Positions 44,577 to 53,781 of a stretch of DNA of 64,000 nucleotides are shown here, one piece after another. The DNA lies in NCBI RefSeq assembly GCF_900105345.1, contig NZ_FNSN01000003.1:1674001-1738000 (forward strand), given 5' to 3'. Source of the stretch: Arthrobacter woluwensis. Its GTDB lineage: Bacteria > Actinomycetota > Actinomycetes > Actinomycetales > Micrococcaceae. The first letter of the stretch is position 1. The number at the start of each line of letters is the position of its first letter. The notes under the pieces are model-generated. The model had not been told where the DNA came from. It worked only from the letters and a program-made list of their open reading frames with translations, and did no database searches. The position numbers and the translations under genes were made by a program.

Positions 44577-47315
44577 TCAGGCGTCGCCGCCCGCTCCGCC
44601 CGTGGTTCCGGCGTTCACATTGTTCAGATCGTACTTCTCGATCGCCTGGCGCGGCGCGGTCGCGTCGACCTTGCCCTCGGCGGCCAGCTGCTGGAGAACG
44701 GCGACCACGATCGAGTGAGTGTCGTTCTTGAAGAAGCGGCGGGCTGCCTGGCGGGTGTCGGAGAAGCCGAAGCCGTCCGCACCCAGCGCGGTGAAGCGGT
44801 TGGGGAGGTACTGGCGGATCTGGTCCGGCACGGCACGCATGTAATCCGAGACGGCGACCACCGGGTGGGGGTTGTCGGCCATCTTCTGCGTGATGTACGG
44901 GGTCTGCAGGTCCTCCGGGTTGAGCAGGTTGTGCTCGTCCACGGCCACGCCGTCGCGGCGCAGCTCGTTGAAGGAGGTGACGCTCCAGACGTCGGCGGCG
45001 ACGCCCCAGTCGTCGGCCAGGACCTGCTGGGCCTCCAGGGCCCACGGCACGGAGACACCGGCTGCGAACACGTTGGCACGGGGGCCGTCGACACTCGGGG
45101 AGCTGATGTGGTGGATGCCGCGGGTGATGCCCTCGACGTCCACGTTCTCCGGCTGCGCCGGCTGGTGGATCGGCTCGTTGTACACCGTGAGGTAGTACAT
45201 GATGTTCCGGTCGTCGGAGTCCGGGCCGTACATGCGCTCGAGGCCGTCCCGCATGATGTGGGCGATCTCGTAGCCGAAGGCCGGGTCGTAGCTGCGGATG
45301 GCCGGGTTGGTGCCGGCCAGGATCGGCGAGTGACCATCTGCATGCTGGAGACCTTCACCCGTCAGGGTGGTGCGGCCGGCGGTGGCGCCGATGATGAAGC
45401 CACGGGTCATCTGGTCCGCGGCGGCCCAGAAGGAGTCGCCGGTGCGCTGGAAGCCGAACATCGAGTAGAACACGTAGATCGGGATGAGCGGGACGCCGTG
45501 AGTCGCGTAGGACGTGCCGGCGGCGGTGAATGCGGCGACGGCGCCGGCCTCGTTGATGCCCGGGTGGATCAGCTGACCGGTCGCGGCCTCCTTGTACGCC
45601 AGGACGAGCTCGCGGTCCACGGACAGGTAGTTCTGGCCGTTCGGGTTGTAGATCTTGGCCGTCGGGAAGAACGCGTCCATGCCGAAGGTGCGGGACTCAT
45701 CCGGGACGATCAGTGCGACGTGCTTGCCGAAGTCCTTGTCGCGGAGGAGGTCTTTCAGGAGGCGGACGAAGGCCATCGTGGTGGCGGCCTTCTGCTTGCC
45801 CGAACCCTTGTACGCGACCTCGTAGGCCTTGTCGGACGGCAGCACGAGTTCGTCGTGCTTGGCACGGCGCTCGGGCACCGAACCGCCGAGGGCCGCGCGG
45901 CGCTCCATCATGTACTTGATCTCCGGTGCGTCGGTGCCCGGGTGGTAGTACGGCGGGTTGTAGAGGTCCTTCTCGAGCTCTTCATCCGTGATCGGGATGC
46001 GGAGGTGATCGCGGAAGGCCTTGAGGTCCTCCATGGTCAGCTTCTTCATCTGGTGGGTCGCGTTGCGGCCCTCGAAGTGGGTGCCGAGGCCGTAGCCCTT
46101 GACCGTGTGGGCCAGGATGACCGTGGGCTTGCCCTTGAACTCCATGGCTGCCTTGTAGGCCGCGTAGACCTTGCGGTAGTCGTGACCGCCGCGCTTGAGG
46201 TTCCAGATCTGGTCGTCGGTGAGGTCCGCGACGAGTTCCTTGGTCTGCGGGGTGCGGCCGAAGAAGTGCTCACGCACGAAGGCGCCGTTCTCAGCCTTGT
46301 AGGTCTGGTAGTCGCCGTCGACCGTGGTGTTCATGATGTCGACGAGCGAGCCGTCCTGGTCCTTCGCGAGCAGGTCGTCCCACTCGCGGCCCCAGACGAC
46401 CTTGATGACGTTCCAGCCGGCGCCACGGAAGAACGCCTCGAGTTCCTGCATGATCTTGCCGTTGCCGCGGACGGGACCGTCGAGGCGCTGGAGGTTGCAG
46501 TTGATCACGAAGGTCAGGTTGTCCAGGCCCTCGTTGGCGGCGAGCTGCAGCAGGCCGCGGCTCTCCGGCTCGTCCATCTCACCGTCGCCCAGGAACGCCC
46601 AGACGTGCTGATCGCTCGTGTCCTTGAGCCCGCGGTTGTGCAGGTAGCGGTTGGACTGCGCCTGGTAGATGGCGTTCATGGGGCCGATGCCCATGGACAC
46701 GGTCGGGAACTCCCAGAACTCCGGCATGAGGCGCGGGTGCGGGTAGGAGGACAGGCCGTGCGGGGCCTTGGACTTCTCCTGGCGGAAGGCGTTGAGGTCT
46801 TCCTCGCTCAGGCGGCCTTCCATGAAGGCGCGGGCGTACATGCCGGGGGAGGCGTGGCCCTGGAAGAAGACCTGGTCGCCGCCACCGGGGTGGTCCTTGC
46901 CGCGGAAGAAGTGGTTGAAGCCGACCTCGTAGAGGGTCGCGGCACCCGCGTAGGTGGAGATATGGCCGCCGACGCCGATCCGCGGGTCCTGCGCGCGGTG
47001 CACCATGATCGCGGCGTTCCAGCGCATGTAGGCGCGGTAGCGGCGCTCGAGCTCCTCGTTGCCCGGGAAAGCCGGCTCCTGGTCCACCGGGATGGTGTTC
47101 ACGTAGTCGGTGGTGGTGACCATGGGGACGCCCACGGACTGTGCGCCGGCACGCTGGAGCAGGGAACGCATGATGAAGCGTGCGCGCTCCGTGCCTTGCT
47201 CCTTGACCAACGCGTCGAATGATTCAACCCATTCGCTGGTCTCCTCGGGATCCACGTCGGGGACACCGGCGGTCAGACCGCTCAGGATCGAAGGGGTGAT
47301 TTCTTCAGCAGCCAC
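44577..47315 (-). CDS. aceE: Pyruvate dehydrogenase E1 component, homodimeric
   Basis: AceE decarboxylates pyruvate with thiamine diphosphate and reductively acetylates the lipoyl group of E2. From GTG 47315 (GAGAGG 6 nt upstream) the 912-residue protein has [22 protein letters not shown], the ThDP motif [12 protein letters not shown] through [44 protein letters not shown] and [17 protein letters not shown]2 and E3 genes are not in the window. The next genes upstream, DUF3052 and ahpE, are divergent, the conserved actinobacterial arrangement. Confidence 0.97.
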   Translation of the reverse strand: MAAEEITPSILSGLTAGVPDVDPEETSEWVESFDALVKEQGTERARFIMRSLLQRAGAQSVGVPMVTTTDYVNTIPVDQEPAFPGNEELERRYRAYMRWNAAIMVHRAQDPRIGVGGHISTYAGAATLYEVGFNHFFRGKDHPGGGDQVFFQGHASPGMYARAFMEGRLSEEDLNAFRQEKSKAPHGLSSYPHPRLMPEFWEFPTVSMGIGPMNAIYQAQSNRYLHNRGLKDTSDQHVWAFLGDGEMDEPESRGLLQLAANEGLDNLTFVINCNLQRLDGPVRGNGKIMQELEAFFRGAGWNVIKVVWGREWDDLLAKDQDGSLVDIMNTTVDGDYQTYKAENGAFVREHFFGRTPQTKELVADLTDDQIWNLKRGGHDYRKVYAAYKAAMEFKGKPTVILAHTVKGYGLGTHFEGRNATHQMKKLTMEDLKAFRDHLRIPITDEELEKDLYNPPYYHPGTDAPEIKYMMERRAALGGSVPERRAKHDELVLPSDKAYEVAYKGSGKQKAATTMAFVRLLKDLLRDKDFGKHVALIVPDESRTFGMDAFFPTAKIYNPNGQNYLSVDRELVLAYKEAATGQLIHPGINEAGAVAAFTAAGTSYATHGVPLIPIYVFYSMFGFQRTGDSFWAAADQMTRGFIIGATAGRTTLTGEGLQHADGHSPILAGTNPAIRSYDPAFGYEIAHIMRDGLERMYGPDSDDRNIMYYLTVYNEPIHQPAQPENVDVEGITRGIHHISSPSVDGPRANVFAAGVSVPWALEAQQVLADDWGVAADVWSVTSFNELRRDGVAVDEHNLLNPEDLQTPYITQKMADNPHPVVAVSDYMRAVPDQIRQYLPNRFTALGADGFGFSDTRQAARRFFKNDTHSIVVAVLQQLAAEGKVDATAPRQAIEKYDLNNVNAGTTGGAGGDA

Positions 47316-47661
47316 GTCAAACCTCTCTTTGATGCAACTGCGGCGCCTCGCTGATCCAGGGGCTACCGCGCGCGGCAAATCGCTTCCGGGCGCCGGTCAG
47401 GTGATTCCGGCACTCTCAACTGGTCACTCGTCCTGCACGGCCGGGGTTCCGGACGTGACTCACTCGTGTTCATGGATCACTCTAGCCCTCACATCGTGGC
47501 CTTCGCATTTGGGGACCTGCGCATTGCGCGCGGTCCGCCGGTCTCGGAGCGACGCCTGAGGACAATTCGGTGTCAACCGCTGCGAAAGCGCCGCTCATGC
47601 ATCACAATGGGAAGTGACGCGGGCCGGAATGGAGTTACCGGCCTACTACGAGGAGGAACGA
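47316..47661. other. Divergent intergenic region between aceE and DUF3052
   Basis: About 346 bp of non-coding DNA that must hold promoters for both directions. A TAGAGT-type -10 candidate for aceE lies near 47480-47490 and a CACAAT hexamer for the DUF3052 gene near 47604. Neither has a convincing -35. I see no long repeat or riboswitch motif in it. Confidence 0.5.
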
Positions 47662-48081
47662 GTGAGCGAGGCCGACGCCGTCGCGGACGTCACCACTGCC
47701 AGCCGTCTGGGTTTCAAGGACGGCGACCTGATCCAGGAGTTCGGATACGACGAGGATGTCGACTTCGACTTCCGCGCGGACATCGAGGACATCACCGGTT
47801 CGGAGCTGCTGGACGAGGATGAACAGGAAGTAGTCGACGCCGTCATCCTGTGGTGGCGCAACGATGATGGCGACCTGGTGGACGCCCTCGTGGACGTCCT
47901 TCCCGCCTTGGAAGGCGACGGTGTGGTCTGGATCCTGACCCCGAAATCCGGTCGTGAGGGATACGTTCCTCCCGCCGAGATCCAGCAGGCCGCCCCCACC
48001 GCAGGTCTGCACAGCACATCGACTCTGTCCGCTGCGAAGGACTGGTCCGGGACCCGACTGGTGTTCCGGAAGAAGAAGTGA
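47662..48081 (+). CDS. DUF3052 family protein
   Basis: From GTG 47662 (AGGAGG 6 nt upstream) the 139-residue acidic protein contains LGFKDGDLIQEFGYDEDVD, DAVILWWRNDDGDLVDALVD, VWILTPKSGREGYVPPAEI and AAKDWSGTRLVFRKK, matching DUF3052. The family sits next to aceE and ahpE across actinobacteria, including Mycobacterium tuberculosis. Its function is unknown. It overlaps ahpE by one base. Confidence 0.92.
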   Translation: MSEADAVADVTTASRLGFKDGDLIQEFGYDEDVDFDFRADIEDITGSELLDEDEQEVVDAVILWWRNDDGDLVDALVDVLPALEGDGVVWILTPKSGREGYVPPAEIQQAAPTAGLHSTSTLSAAKDWSGTRLVFRKKK

Positions 48082-48575
48082 TGTCTCAACAAGTGGCGAA
48101 CCCCCTGGGGCTGGTTTCCCCGGCCGTGGGGGAGGAGGCGCCCGACTTCACCCTGGTGAACCAGTTCGGTGAAGAGGTGACCCTCAGCGCGCTGCGCGGC
48201 CGACCCGCCGTCGTCGTGTTCTTCCCGTTCGCGTTCTCCGGCATCTGCACGGGTGAGCTGTGTGAGATCCGGGACAACATCTCCCTGTTCTCCGGGCTCG
48301 ACGCCCGCGTGCTGGCCGTGTCCGTGGACAGCAAGTTCGCGCTGCGGGCCTGGGCTGATCAGCAGGGCTATGACTTCGATCTCCTGGCAGACTTCTGGCC
48401 GCATGGCGCAGCCGCCCGGGCGTACGGGGTGTTCGACGAGGAATCCGGCATGGCCGTGCGGGGCACGTTCATCCTGGACGCCGACGGGGTGGTCCGCTAT
48501 GGCGTGGTCAACCCGCGCGGCCAGGCACGCGACTTCGAGGCGTACCGGCAGGCCCTGGCGGAACTCGCCGAATGA
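48081..48575 (+). CDS. ahpE: Peroxiredoxin AhpE type
   Basis: A thiol peroxidase that reduces peroxides and peroxynitrite. The active-site segment FPFAFSGICTGELCEIRDN contains the peroxidatic Cys and a second Cys 5 residues later; the thioredoxin fold spans the whole protein. ATG 48081 is taken as start; the GTG just before it (48078) would add one residue. It overlaps the DUF3052 gene and the next gene by a few bases, so the three form one operon. Confidence 0.94.
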   Translation: MSQQVANPLGLVSPAVGEEAPDFTLVNQFGEEVTLSALRGRPAVVVFFPFAFSGICTGELCEIRDNISLFSGLDARVLAVSVDSKFALRAWADQQGYDFDLLADFWPHGAAARAYGVFDEESGMAVRGTFILDADGVVRYGVVNPRGQARDFEAYRQALAELAE

Positions 48576-49438
48576 CCGACATCACCACGGACGAGGCGCT
48601 CGAGGAGGCTCTGAGTCTTCTCCGCTCCCGTGCCGTGGTGGTGCTGACGGGCGCCGGGATCAGTACCGATTCCGGCATCCCCGCATATCGGGGACCGAAT
48701 TCGCGCCCCTCGAATCCGATCACGCTCCAGGAGTACATGGGGTCCGCCGCGGTTCGGCAACGGTACTGGGCCCGGAATCATCTGGGCTGGCGGCGGGTGA
48801 AATGGGCCGAGCCCAACGACGGACACCTCGCGCTGGCCGAGCTCGAACGCGCTGGAGCCATCCAGGCCGTCATCACGCAGAACGTGGACCGGCTCCACGA
48901 GGACGCCGGCAGCGAGAACGTGGTGGACCTGCACGGCCGGGTCGACCAGATCATCTGCACCGAGTGCGGTGACCTGCTGCGGCGCCGGACGCTCGAGGAG
49001 ATGCTGACCGCGCTCAATCCCGGGTTCATCGAGCGAGCCGAGGAGCTGGGTGTCGTCGAGGCACCGGATGCCGACGCTCAGATCGATGACGCCCTGGCCC
49101 GCGAGTTTGTGGTCGCTCCGTGTCCGCGCTGCGGGGGAGTGCTCAAGCCCGACTTCGTGTTCTTCGGTGAGAACGTGCCGAAGCCTCGCCTGGCGCGTGC
49201 CCTGAAGCTTGTGGAGGAAGCCGACGTGCTGCTCGTCGCCGGGACGTCGCTCACGGTCATGAGCGGGCTGCGTTTCGTGCGACAGGCCGACAAGACCGGA
49301 ACCCCGGTGGTGCTCGTCAACCAGGGCCCGACCAGGGGCGATGAGCTGGCCACCGTCCGGCTGCACAGCGGCACCTCGGAGACCTTGCGGGCGTTCGCCC
49401 GCGCGCTGCTCCCGCCGCCGGTGCCCCGGGCGCACTGA
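48572..49438 (+). CDS. Sir2-family NAD-dependent protein deacylase
   Basis: A 288-residue sirtuin with VVVLTGAGISTDSGIPAYRGPNSRP, the QNVDRLHEDAG loop, catalytic His in VDLHGRVD, two CxxC zinc pairs (CTECGD and CPRCGG), KPDFVFFGENVP and AGTSLTVMSG. It removes acyl groups from lysines using NAD. It starts 4 bp before the ahpE stop (ATGA) and is the last gene before the tRNA. Confidence 0.94.
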   Translation: MTDITTDEALEEALSLLRSRAVVVLTGAGISTDSGIPAYRGPNSRPSNPITLQEYMGSAAVRQRYWARNHLGWRRVKWAEPNDGHLALAELERAGAIQAVITQNVDRLHEDAGSENVVDLHGRVDQIICTECGDLLRRRTLEEMLTALNPGFIERAEELGVVEAPDADAQIDDALAREFVVAPCPRCGGVLKPDFVFFGENVPKPRLARALKLVEEADVLLVAGTSLTVMSGLRFVRQADKTGTPVVLVNQGPTRGDELATVRLHSGTSETLRAFARALLPPPVPRAH

Positions 49439-49506
49439 CCCGCGCACGACGACGGCGGCCGGCCTCCTCAGGGGTGCCGCGGCAGGGTTTCCGGCGGCGT
49501 CGCCGT

Positions 49507-49536
49507 TTGCCCGCTGAACTGGGGATCCGCTAAGGT
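49507..49536 (+). promoter_or_regulatory. Putative promoter of tRNA-Val
   Basis: TTGCCC (49507-49512) and TAAGGT (49531-49536), 18-bp spacer, about 35 bp before the tRNA. Confidence 0.5.
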
Positions 49537-49571
49537 TGATACCTGTTGACCGCAGCGCGGACAGCAGAGAA

Positions 49572-49647
49572 GGGCCTTTAGCTCAGCTGGTAGAGCGCCA
49601 CGTTTACACCGTGGATGTCATCGGTTCGATCCCGGTAGGGCCCACCA
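49572..49647 (+). tRNA. tRNA-Val (anticodon UAC)
   Basis: A 76-nt cloverleaf with acceptor GGGCCTT/AGGGCCC (one T-G pair), D-arm with AGCTCAGCTGGTAGAGC, anticodon stem CCACG/CGTGG with loop TTTACAC (anticodon TAC), T-arm CGGTTCGATCCCG, and an encoded CCA end. It is followed by a rho-independent terminator. It marks the change from conserved core genes to accessory genes, but I found no second copy of its 3' end within the window to serve as attR. Confidence 0.97.
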
Positions 49648-49650
49648 CCG

Positions 49651-49697
49651 AAAACCCCGCCATTTCAAGGAAGCACGTTCCTTGACGGCGGGGTTTT
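49651..49697 (+). terminator. Rho-independent terminator of tRNA-Val
   Basis: AAAACCCCGCC (49651-49661) pairs with GGCGGGGTTTT (49687-49697), with an inner stem TCAAGGA/TCCTTGA, and ends in a T-run. The A-run on the left lets it work in reverse for the LysR gene ending at 49734. Confidence 0.88.
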
Positions 49698-49733
49698 CTA
49701 CTTTCCCCGCCTTCACCCGCTCGACGGTTGGGC

Positions 49734-50684
49734 TCACCAATGTCCTCCTCGGTGCCCCTGCGGTTTCGTGTCAGGGGTGAGGGCTTCCGCGAGGTCGCGG
49801 ATGGTTGGTGTTTCGGCGTTGGTGCGCCACACCAGTGCCCACCTGGCCGGAGGCGCGTCGGTGATGGGGCGGTAGGTGATGTCGGGACGGCTGGCGTAGC
49901 GGACGGCGTGGGCGTGGACGGGCGAGATGGCTTCGCCGCTGGAGAGGATGGGCAGCATCTCCTCGAAGGAGGCGACATTGATTCCGATCGTGACCGGCCG
50001 ACCCGAGGGAGTCCTTCTGGGAACGATGGCGTCTTGCCAATAGTCAGGCCGAGCCCCTGCCATCACGGTGAAGTCGCCGAAGTCCTCGAGTGTGACGGAC
50101 TCGCGGCCGGCGAGGGGGTGGTCGGTGGCCATCGCCATGAGGATCGGCTCCGTGTAAGCGAGGGGGCCGACGCTCAGATCAGGTTCGAGGACGGGCAGCC
50201 ACGCGAGGACCGCGTCGATGGCGCCGGCCCGGAGCGCTCCGAAGGGGTCGCTGAATCGGATCTGGCGGATCTTGATCTCGAGACCTGGTCGGGCAGAGAC
50301 GAACCGGTCGATCGCGGGTTTCAACTCGATGACATCCCAGCCGACCTTCCCCAGACGCAACGTCGCGACCTCACCGGAGGCCAGGCGCTTGGCACGTTCG
50401 ATGCTGGCCCTCAGATCGGTGCGCACCCGATCCAAGTCGGACTGCAGCTGAACGCCCAGGCTGGTCTGAGTGACGCGACGGCTGGTGCGCTCGAACAGGG
50501 CACCGCCGATCTCCCGTTCTGCGCGCTGGACCACCTGCGTCACCCGCGCCGGGCTCAGGTGCAGCCTCTGCGCGGTGCGGCCGAAATGCAGCTCCTCGCT
50601 GAGCACGAGGAGCACTTCGATGTCCTGAATGTCCACGAGCACACCCTCCGCACTCTGCTCCGGGCCGCCTCGCGCCGCCTTCAT
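49734..50684 (-). CDS. LysR-family transcriptional regulator (lyase operon)
   Basis: A LysR regulator with an N-terminal helix-turn-helix (LHFGRTAQRLHLSPARVTQVVQRAERE) and a C-terminal periplasmic-binding-like effector domain. It is divergent from the streptogramin-lyase-like operon. The longest frame starts at ATG 50708, which lies inside a 25-bp palindrome, the likely operator. I therefore prefer ATG 50684, with GTG 50633 (VDIQDIEVLLVLSEE) also possible and closest to the usual LysR start. The inducer is unknown. Confidence 0.85.
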   Translation of the reverse strand: MKAARGGPEQSAEGVLVDIQDIEVLLVLSEELHFGRTAQRLHLSPARVTQVVQRAEREIGGALFERTSRRVTQTSLGVQLQSDLDRVRTDLRASIERAKRLASGEVATLRLGKVGWDVIELKPAIDRFVSARPGLEIKIRQIRFSDPFGALRAGAIDAVLAWLPVLEPDLSVGPLAYTEPILMAMATDHPLAGRESVTLEDFGDFTVMAGARPDYWQDAIVPRRTPSGRPVTIGINVASFEEMLPILSSGEAISPVHAHAVRYASRPDITYRPITDAPPARWALVWRTNAETPTIRDLAEALTPDTKPQGHRGGHW

Positions 50685-50702
50685 CGTCTCGATCCTAGAG
50701 CT

Positions 50703-50727
50703 GATCATTCATATTCAGTGAATGATC
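50703..50727. promoter_or_regulatory. Perfect 9-bp inverted repeat, LysR-type operator
   Basis: GATCATTCA (50703-50711) and TGAATGATC (50719-50727) flank a 7-nt AT-rich centre, containing the LysR T-N11-A pattern. It lies between lysR and the divergent operon. Confidence 0.75.
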
Positions 50728-50830
50728 GTTGCCGTGTTCGCGATTGTTCCCCCTGCCGGCTCACGCGACAGTGGAAAAATGAACCCCGTGACTCGGGGCT
50801 TGCGCACCGCGACTCGAAGGAGAGAATGCC

Positions 50831-51778
50831 ATGGCCACCACTCCACATGACCAAGGGGTCGAGCGTCACGCTACCGGGCACCCGACGATCGACCGGCAGG
50901 TGGTCGAACACTCGGTTCCCGGTTCAGGCCCCTATGCGATCACCACCGGCCCCGACGGTGCCCTCTGGTACACGCTGGAAGGGAGCGGGGAGATCGGCCG
51001 CTTGGTACCAGGCGGGTTTCCCGCCACGTTCCAGCTCGCCGCAGGCAGTGGGCCCACGATCATCACCACGGGTCCCGACGGGGCGATGTGGTTCACCGAG
51101 TACCGGGCGAATGCCATCGGCCGCATCACCCTCGACGGTGCCGTGACCGAGTACCCGCTGAACGATTGCGGCCCCTATGGCATCGCTGCTGGTCCTGACG
51201 GGGCACTGTGGTTCACCGAGACCAAAACGGGGCGCATCGGCCGGATCACCACTGACGGTCAGCTCACCGGGTATCCATTGCCTGATCCAGCGAGCTTCCC
51301 TTCAGCGATCACCAGCGGCCCCGACGGCGCCTTGTGGTTCACGATGAACCAGGCCAACTCGATCGGAAGGATCACCGCTGACGGTGTGGTCACCCACTAC
51401 CCGTTGCCCACTCCGGGCGCCGCCCCTGTCGGGATCACTGCGGGAGACGATGGAGTCCTGTGGTTCGCCGAGATCGCCGCGGGACAGATCGGCAGGATCA
51501 CCGCCGAGGGCCACATCACCGAGTACGCGCTCCCGGACAGGGACGGACGCCCGCACGCGATCGTCGACGGCGGCTCGCCTGACGGCGGGAGCGTCCTCTG
51601 GTTCAGTGAGTGGGCAGGAAACCGCATCGGCGCCATCAGCCCGAGCGGTCACGTCGTCGCCTCCTTCGACCTGCCAACACCGGGCGCGGAGCCGCACGGG
51701 CTCACCATCGGGCCGGACGGCGCATGCTGGGTCGCCCTCCAGCACGGAGCCCTGGCCCGCCTTTCGCCGCCTTCCTGA
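50831..51778 (+). CDS. Virginiamycin B lyase (Vgb)-like beta-propeller
   Basis: A 315-residue seven-bladed propeller with repeated GPDGALWFTE and IGRIT blocks at about 42-residue spacing, as in streptogramin B lyases. Vgb opens streptogramin rings by elimination. Tyr (GPYAIT, residue 35), His-242 (RPHAIV) and His-289 (EPHGLT) match the Vgb positions Tyr-18, His-228 and His-270 as I recall them, but the position of Glu-284 is Gln-304 (WVALQHG). Resistance activity is therefore uncertain. GGAGAG precedes ATG 50831. It leads an operon with YCII and hemerythrin genes. Confidence 0.85.
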   Translation: MATTPHDQGVERHATGHPTIDRQVVEHSVPGSGPYAITTGPDGALWYTLEGSGEIGRLVPGGFPATFQLAAGSGPTIITTGPDGAMWFTEYRANAIGRITLDGAVTEYPLNDCGPYGIAAGPDGALWFTETKTGRIGRITTDGQLTGYPLPDPASFPSAITSGPDGALWFTMNQANSIGRITADGVVTHYPLPTPGAAPVGITAGDDGVLWFAEIAAGQIGRITAEGHITEYALPDRDGRPHAIVDGGSPDGGSVLWFSEWAGNRIGAISPSGHVVASFDLPTPGAEPHGLTIGPDGACWVALQHGALARLSPPS

Positions 51779-51818
51779 TGACGTCCCCGCACAAGACCAT
51801 CCTCGAACGGAGTACCTC

Positions 51819-52178
51819 ATGAAATTCGCACTCGTCATTTTCGAGACACCCGCCTCCCGTCGCCTCATCACCCAGGACCGAGCCGCATTCCGCAGCCATT
51901 ACGAAAACTGGATCAGTGAGCTCGCCGCGGCGGGGAAGCTCCTTGGGGGAGAAGCCCTCGACACCAGCCCCACCGGCATCCGGCCTGTCACGCTCCGCTC
52001 CGCCGGAGACGGAACCACCAGCCGGTCCGCCGGGCCGGTCGTCGCCGGAGACGAGACGCTTGGCGGGTGGTTCGTCATCGAGGTCGCCGATCAGGCCGAA
52101 GCCGTCGATCTGGCGAGCAGGCTCGGAACCCCCGAGACCATCGAGATCCACCCGATCCTCGAAAGCGCTGCCGAATGA
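51819..52178 (+). CDS. YCII-domain protein
   Basis: A 119-residue YCII/DGPF-like protein beginning MKFALVIFETPASRR, with YENWISELAAAGKLLGGEAL and GWFVIEVADQAEAVDLASRL, giving the alpha-beta fold related to muconolactone isomerase. Sigma-factor-linked YCII proteins are mostly of unknown function. It starts 40 bp after the lyase-like gene and overlaps the hemerythrin gene by 4 bp. Confidence 0.8.
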   Translation: MKFALVIFETPASRRLITQDRAAFRSHYENWISELAAAGKLLGGEALDTSPTGIRPVTLRSAGDGTTSRSAGPVVAGDETLGGWFVIEVADQAEAVDLASRLGTPETIEIHPILESAAE

Positions 52179-52648
52179 CCAAGGAAACCGAGACGACCAG
52201 GCTGATCGCCTGGAGCAATGAGATGCGAGCCGTCCATCAGCGATTGCGCGAAGCACTCCGCGCCACCCGGGCAGCGGTGCGCCCGGACGGCGTGGACCCT
52301 GCGACGTCCCGCGATCTGCTCCTGTTCTGTCACGGCTTCTGCATCGCCCTCACGGGTCACCATCAAGGCGAAGACCATCTCTTGTTCCCTGCGATCGCCG
52401 AAGCCCACCCTGAACTGCGACCCGTGCTCCGCAAACTCGAAGACGACCACGTGCAGATCGGAGTGCTGCTGGAAAGCCTTGGAGCCGCCGTGGATCGAAC
52501 CGACCCTCCGGACCGGATCGAATCGCACCTCGAAGGCATCGAAGCGATCATGGAGTCCCACTTCCAGTACGAAGAACGTCAACTCCTCGTGATCCTCGAC
52601 GTTCTGGACCTTCGGGTGAATCCTCAGGAGGTTTTCGGGCCGCTCTGA
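52175..52648 (+). CDS. Hemerythrin-like (HHE) cation-binding protein
   Basis: A 157-residue four-helix protein with metal-ligand candidates His-21, His-53, HHQGEDH (62-68), His-92 in EDDHVQIG, and HFQYEE (129-134), the hemerythrin HHE pattern. It may bind a di-iron centre that senses or carries oxygen or nitric oxide. ATG 52175 overlaps the YCII stop. Its pairing with a lyase and a YCII protein under one LysR gene is unusual. Confidence 0.85.
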   Translation: MTKETETTRLIAWSNEMRAVHQRLREALRATRAAVRPDGVDPATSRDLLLFCHGFCIALTGHHQGEDHLLFPAIAEAHPELRPVLRKLEDDHVQIGVLLESLGAAVDRTDPPDRIESHLEGIEAIMESHFQYEERQLLVILDVLDLRVNPQEVFGPL

Positions 52649-52751
52649 AAGTGACGAAGGGGACCGGTGGTGAGTGCTTCGCGTCCTTGAGGGGAGGCGC
52701 CTGCCACCGATGCGACCGGCCAGCGAGCGTAGCTGAGGGATTCCTCGCGAA

Positions 52752-53750
52752 TCACTCCCGCAGCCGCGCCACCTCGCTCACCCATGCGCGGTGCGCGAAG
52801 TCGCCCGCCGCGAACGGGACCGGGATCCCCAACGACTCGTGGGTCTGCGACACGAACCGCAGTGCCGTCACCGGGACGCCGGACGCCGAGAGCGCCCTGG
52901 CGTACGCCTCGCCGTCGCCGCGCAGCGGGTCCAGCTCCGCCGTGAAGATCACCGCGGGTGGGAGTCCCTCATGAGACTCTGCGAGAAGAGGTGACGCATA
53001 CGGCTCGCGGGCCAGCGCCCGGTCCGGTCCGAGATACTGGGCCACGAGCGCCCGGCCCGCCTTCTCCAGGATGACGTGCGGCATGCTGGGGCCGATGCCG
53101 CTCATGTCCGCATGTCCGATCGTGAGATCGAGAGCCGGGTTCTCCAGGATCTGAAGCCGCACCGGGATCCGGTTCCGGTCGCGATTCATGAGCGTCACCG
53201 CCGCGGCGAGGTTGCCGCCCGACGAGGCGCCACCCACCGCGATCCGGTCCCGCGACCCACCCAGTTCCTCGGCATGCTCAAAAGCCCACTCCAGCGCCGA
53301 CCAGCACTGCTCCGGCTGGACCGGGAACCGGTGCTCCGGGGCGTGCGCATAGTCCGGCGCCACGATGATGACCCCGGCGTCCTGCGCCCGCCGTCGCAGT
53401 CGGGCGTCCCAGGCCCTCCAGTCGATCCCGCCCAGCGTGAAGCCGCCGCCATAGCAGTACACAAGCACAGGGAGCCCCGCCCCGGGGGACGTCGGCTCCC
53501 AGCCCGGCCAGTACACCCGCACTCGCACGTCAGGCGCGTCATGCGCCGGGACCAAGTGATCTGCCGTCGCGGTCTCCAGCGGTGTTTCGGCGAACTCCAC
53601 CTGGATCCGGTCGTCATTCTCCCGGGCCACACGGCGACGCCCTGCGGCATCAGAGGGCTCAGGCTTCTTGAGCGGGGCCGCCGCCTTCTCGAAAGCGGTG
53701 ACGGCCGGGTCGACGGCGGGCCGGCGCCAGCGTCCTCGTCTCCACCTCAT
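52752..53750 (-). CDS. Alpha/beta hydrolase, hormone-sensitive-lipase family esterase
   Basis: A 332-residue HSL-family (esterase family IV) hydrolase with YGGGF at residues 100-104 (oxyanion hole; HGGG is usual), nucleophile Ser-176 in GGASSGGN, Asp-274 in ELDPLRGDGE and His-304 in SQTHES. It should hydrolyse short-chain esters. No signal peptide is seen, so it is cytoplasmic. It lies 31 bp after the MFS gene, suggesting one operon in which the transporter imports the ester. Confidence 0.87.
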   Translation of the reverse strand: MRWRRGRWRRPAVDPAVTAFEKAAAPLKKPEPSDAAGRRRVARENDDRIQVEFAETPLETATADHLVPAHDAPDVRVRVYWPGWEPTSPGAGLPVLVYCYGGGFTLGGIDWRAWDARLRRRAQDAGVIIVAPDYAHAPEHRFPVQPEQCWSALEWAFEHAEELGGSRDRIAVGGASSGGNLAAAVTLMNRDRNRIPVRLQILENPALDLTIGHADMSGIGPSMPHVILEKAGRALVAQYLGPDRALAREPYASPLLAESHEGLPPAVIFTAELDPLRGDGEAYARALSASGVPVTALRFVSQTHESLGIPVPFAAGDFAHRAWVSEVARLRE

Positions 53751-53781
53751 CCGAGGTCAGCTTTCCCGTTGAGGCAGTTCA

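Noticed and set aside
44538-47222. 894-codon open frame opposite aceE
   Set aside because: Antisense to pyruvate dehydrogenase E1, rich in V/R/H/G composition typical of shadow frames.
49572-49647. tRNA-Val as attL of an integrated element ending in this window
   Set aside because: No integrase follows the tRNA and no second copy of its 3' end was seen before 64000. XerC at 37366 is the housekeeping recombinase.
49604-49978. Reverse-strand open frame of 124 codons ending GPTGIEPMTSTV
   Set aside because: It runs through the 3' half of tRNA-Val. This peptide ending is the well-known false translation of tRNA antisense, and the rest is antisense to the LysR gene.
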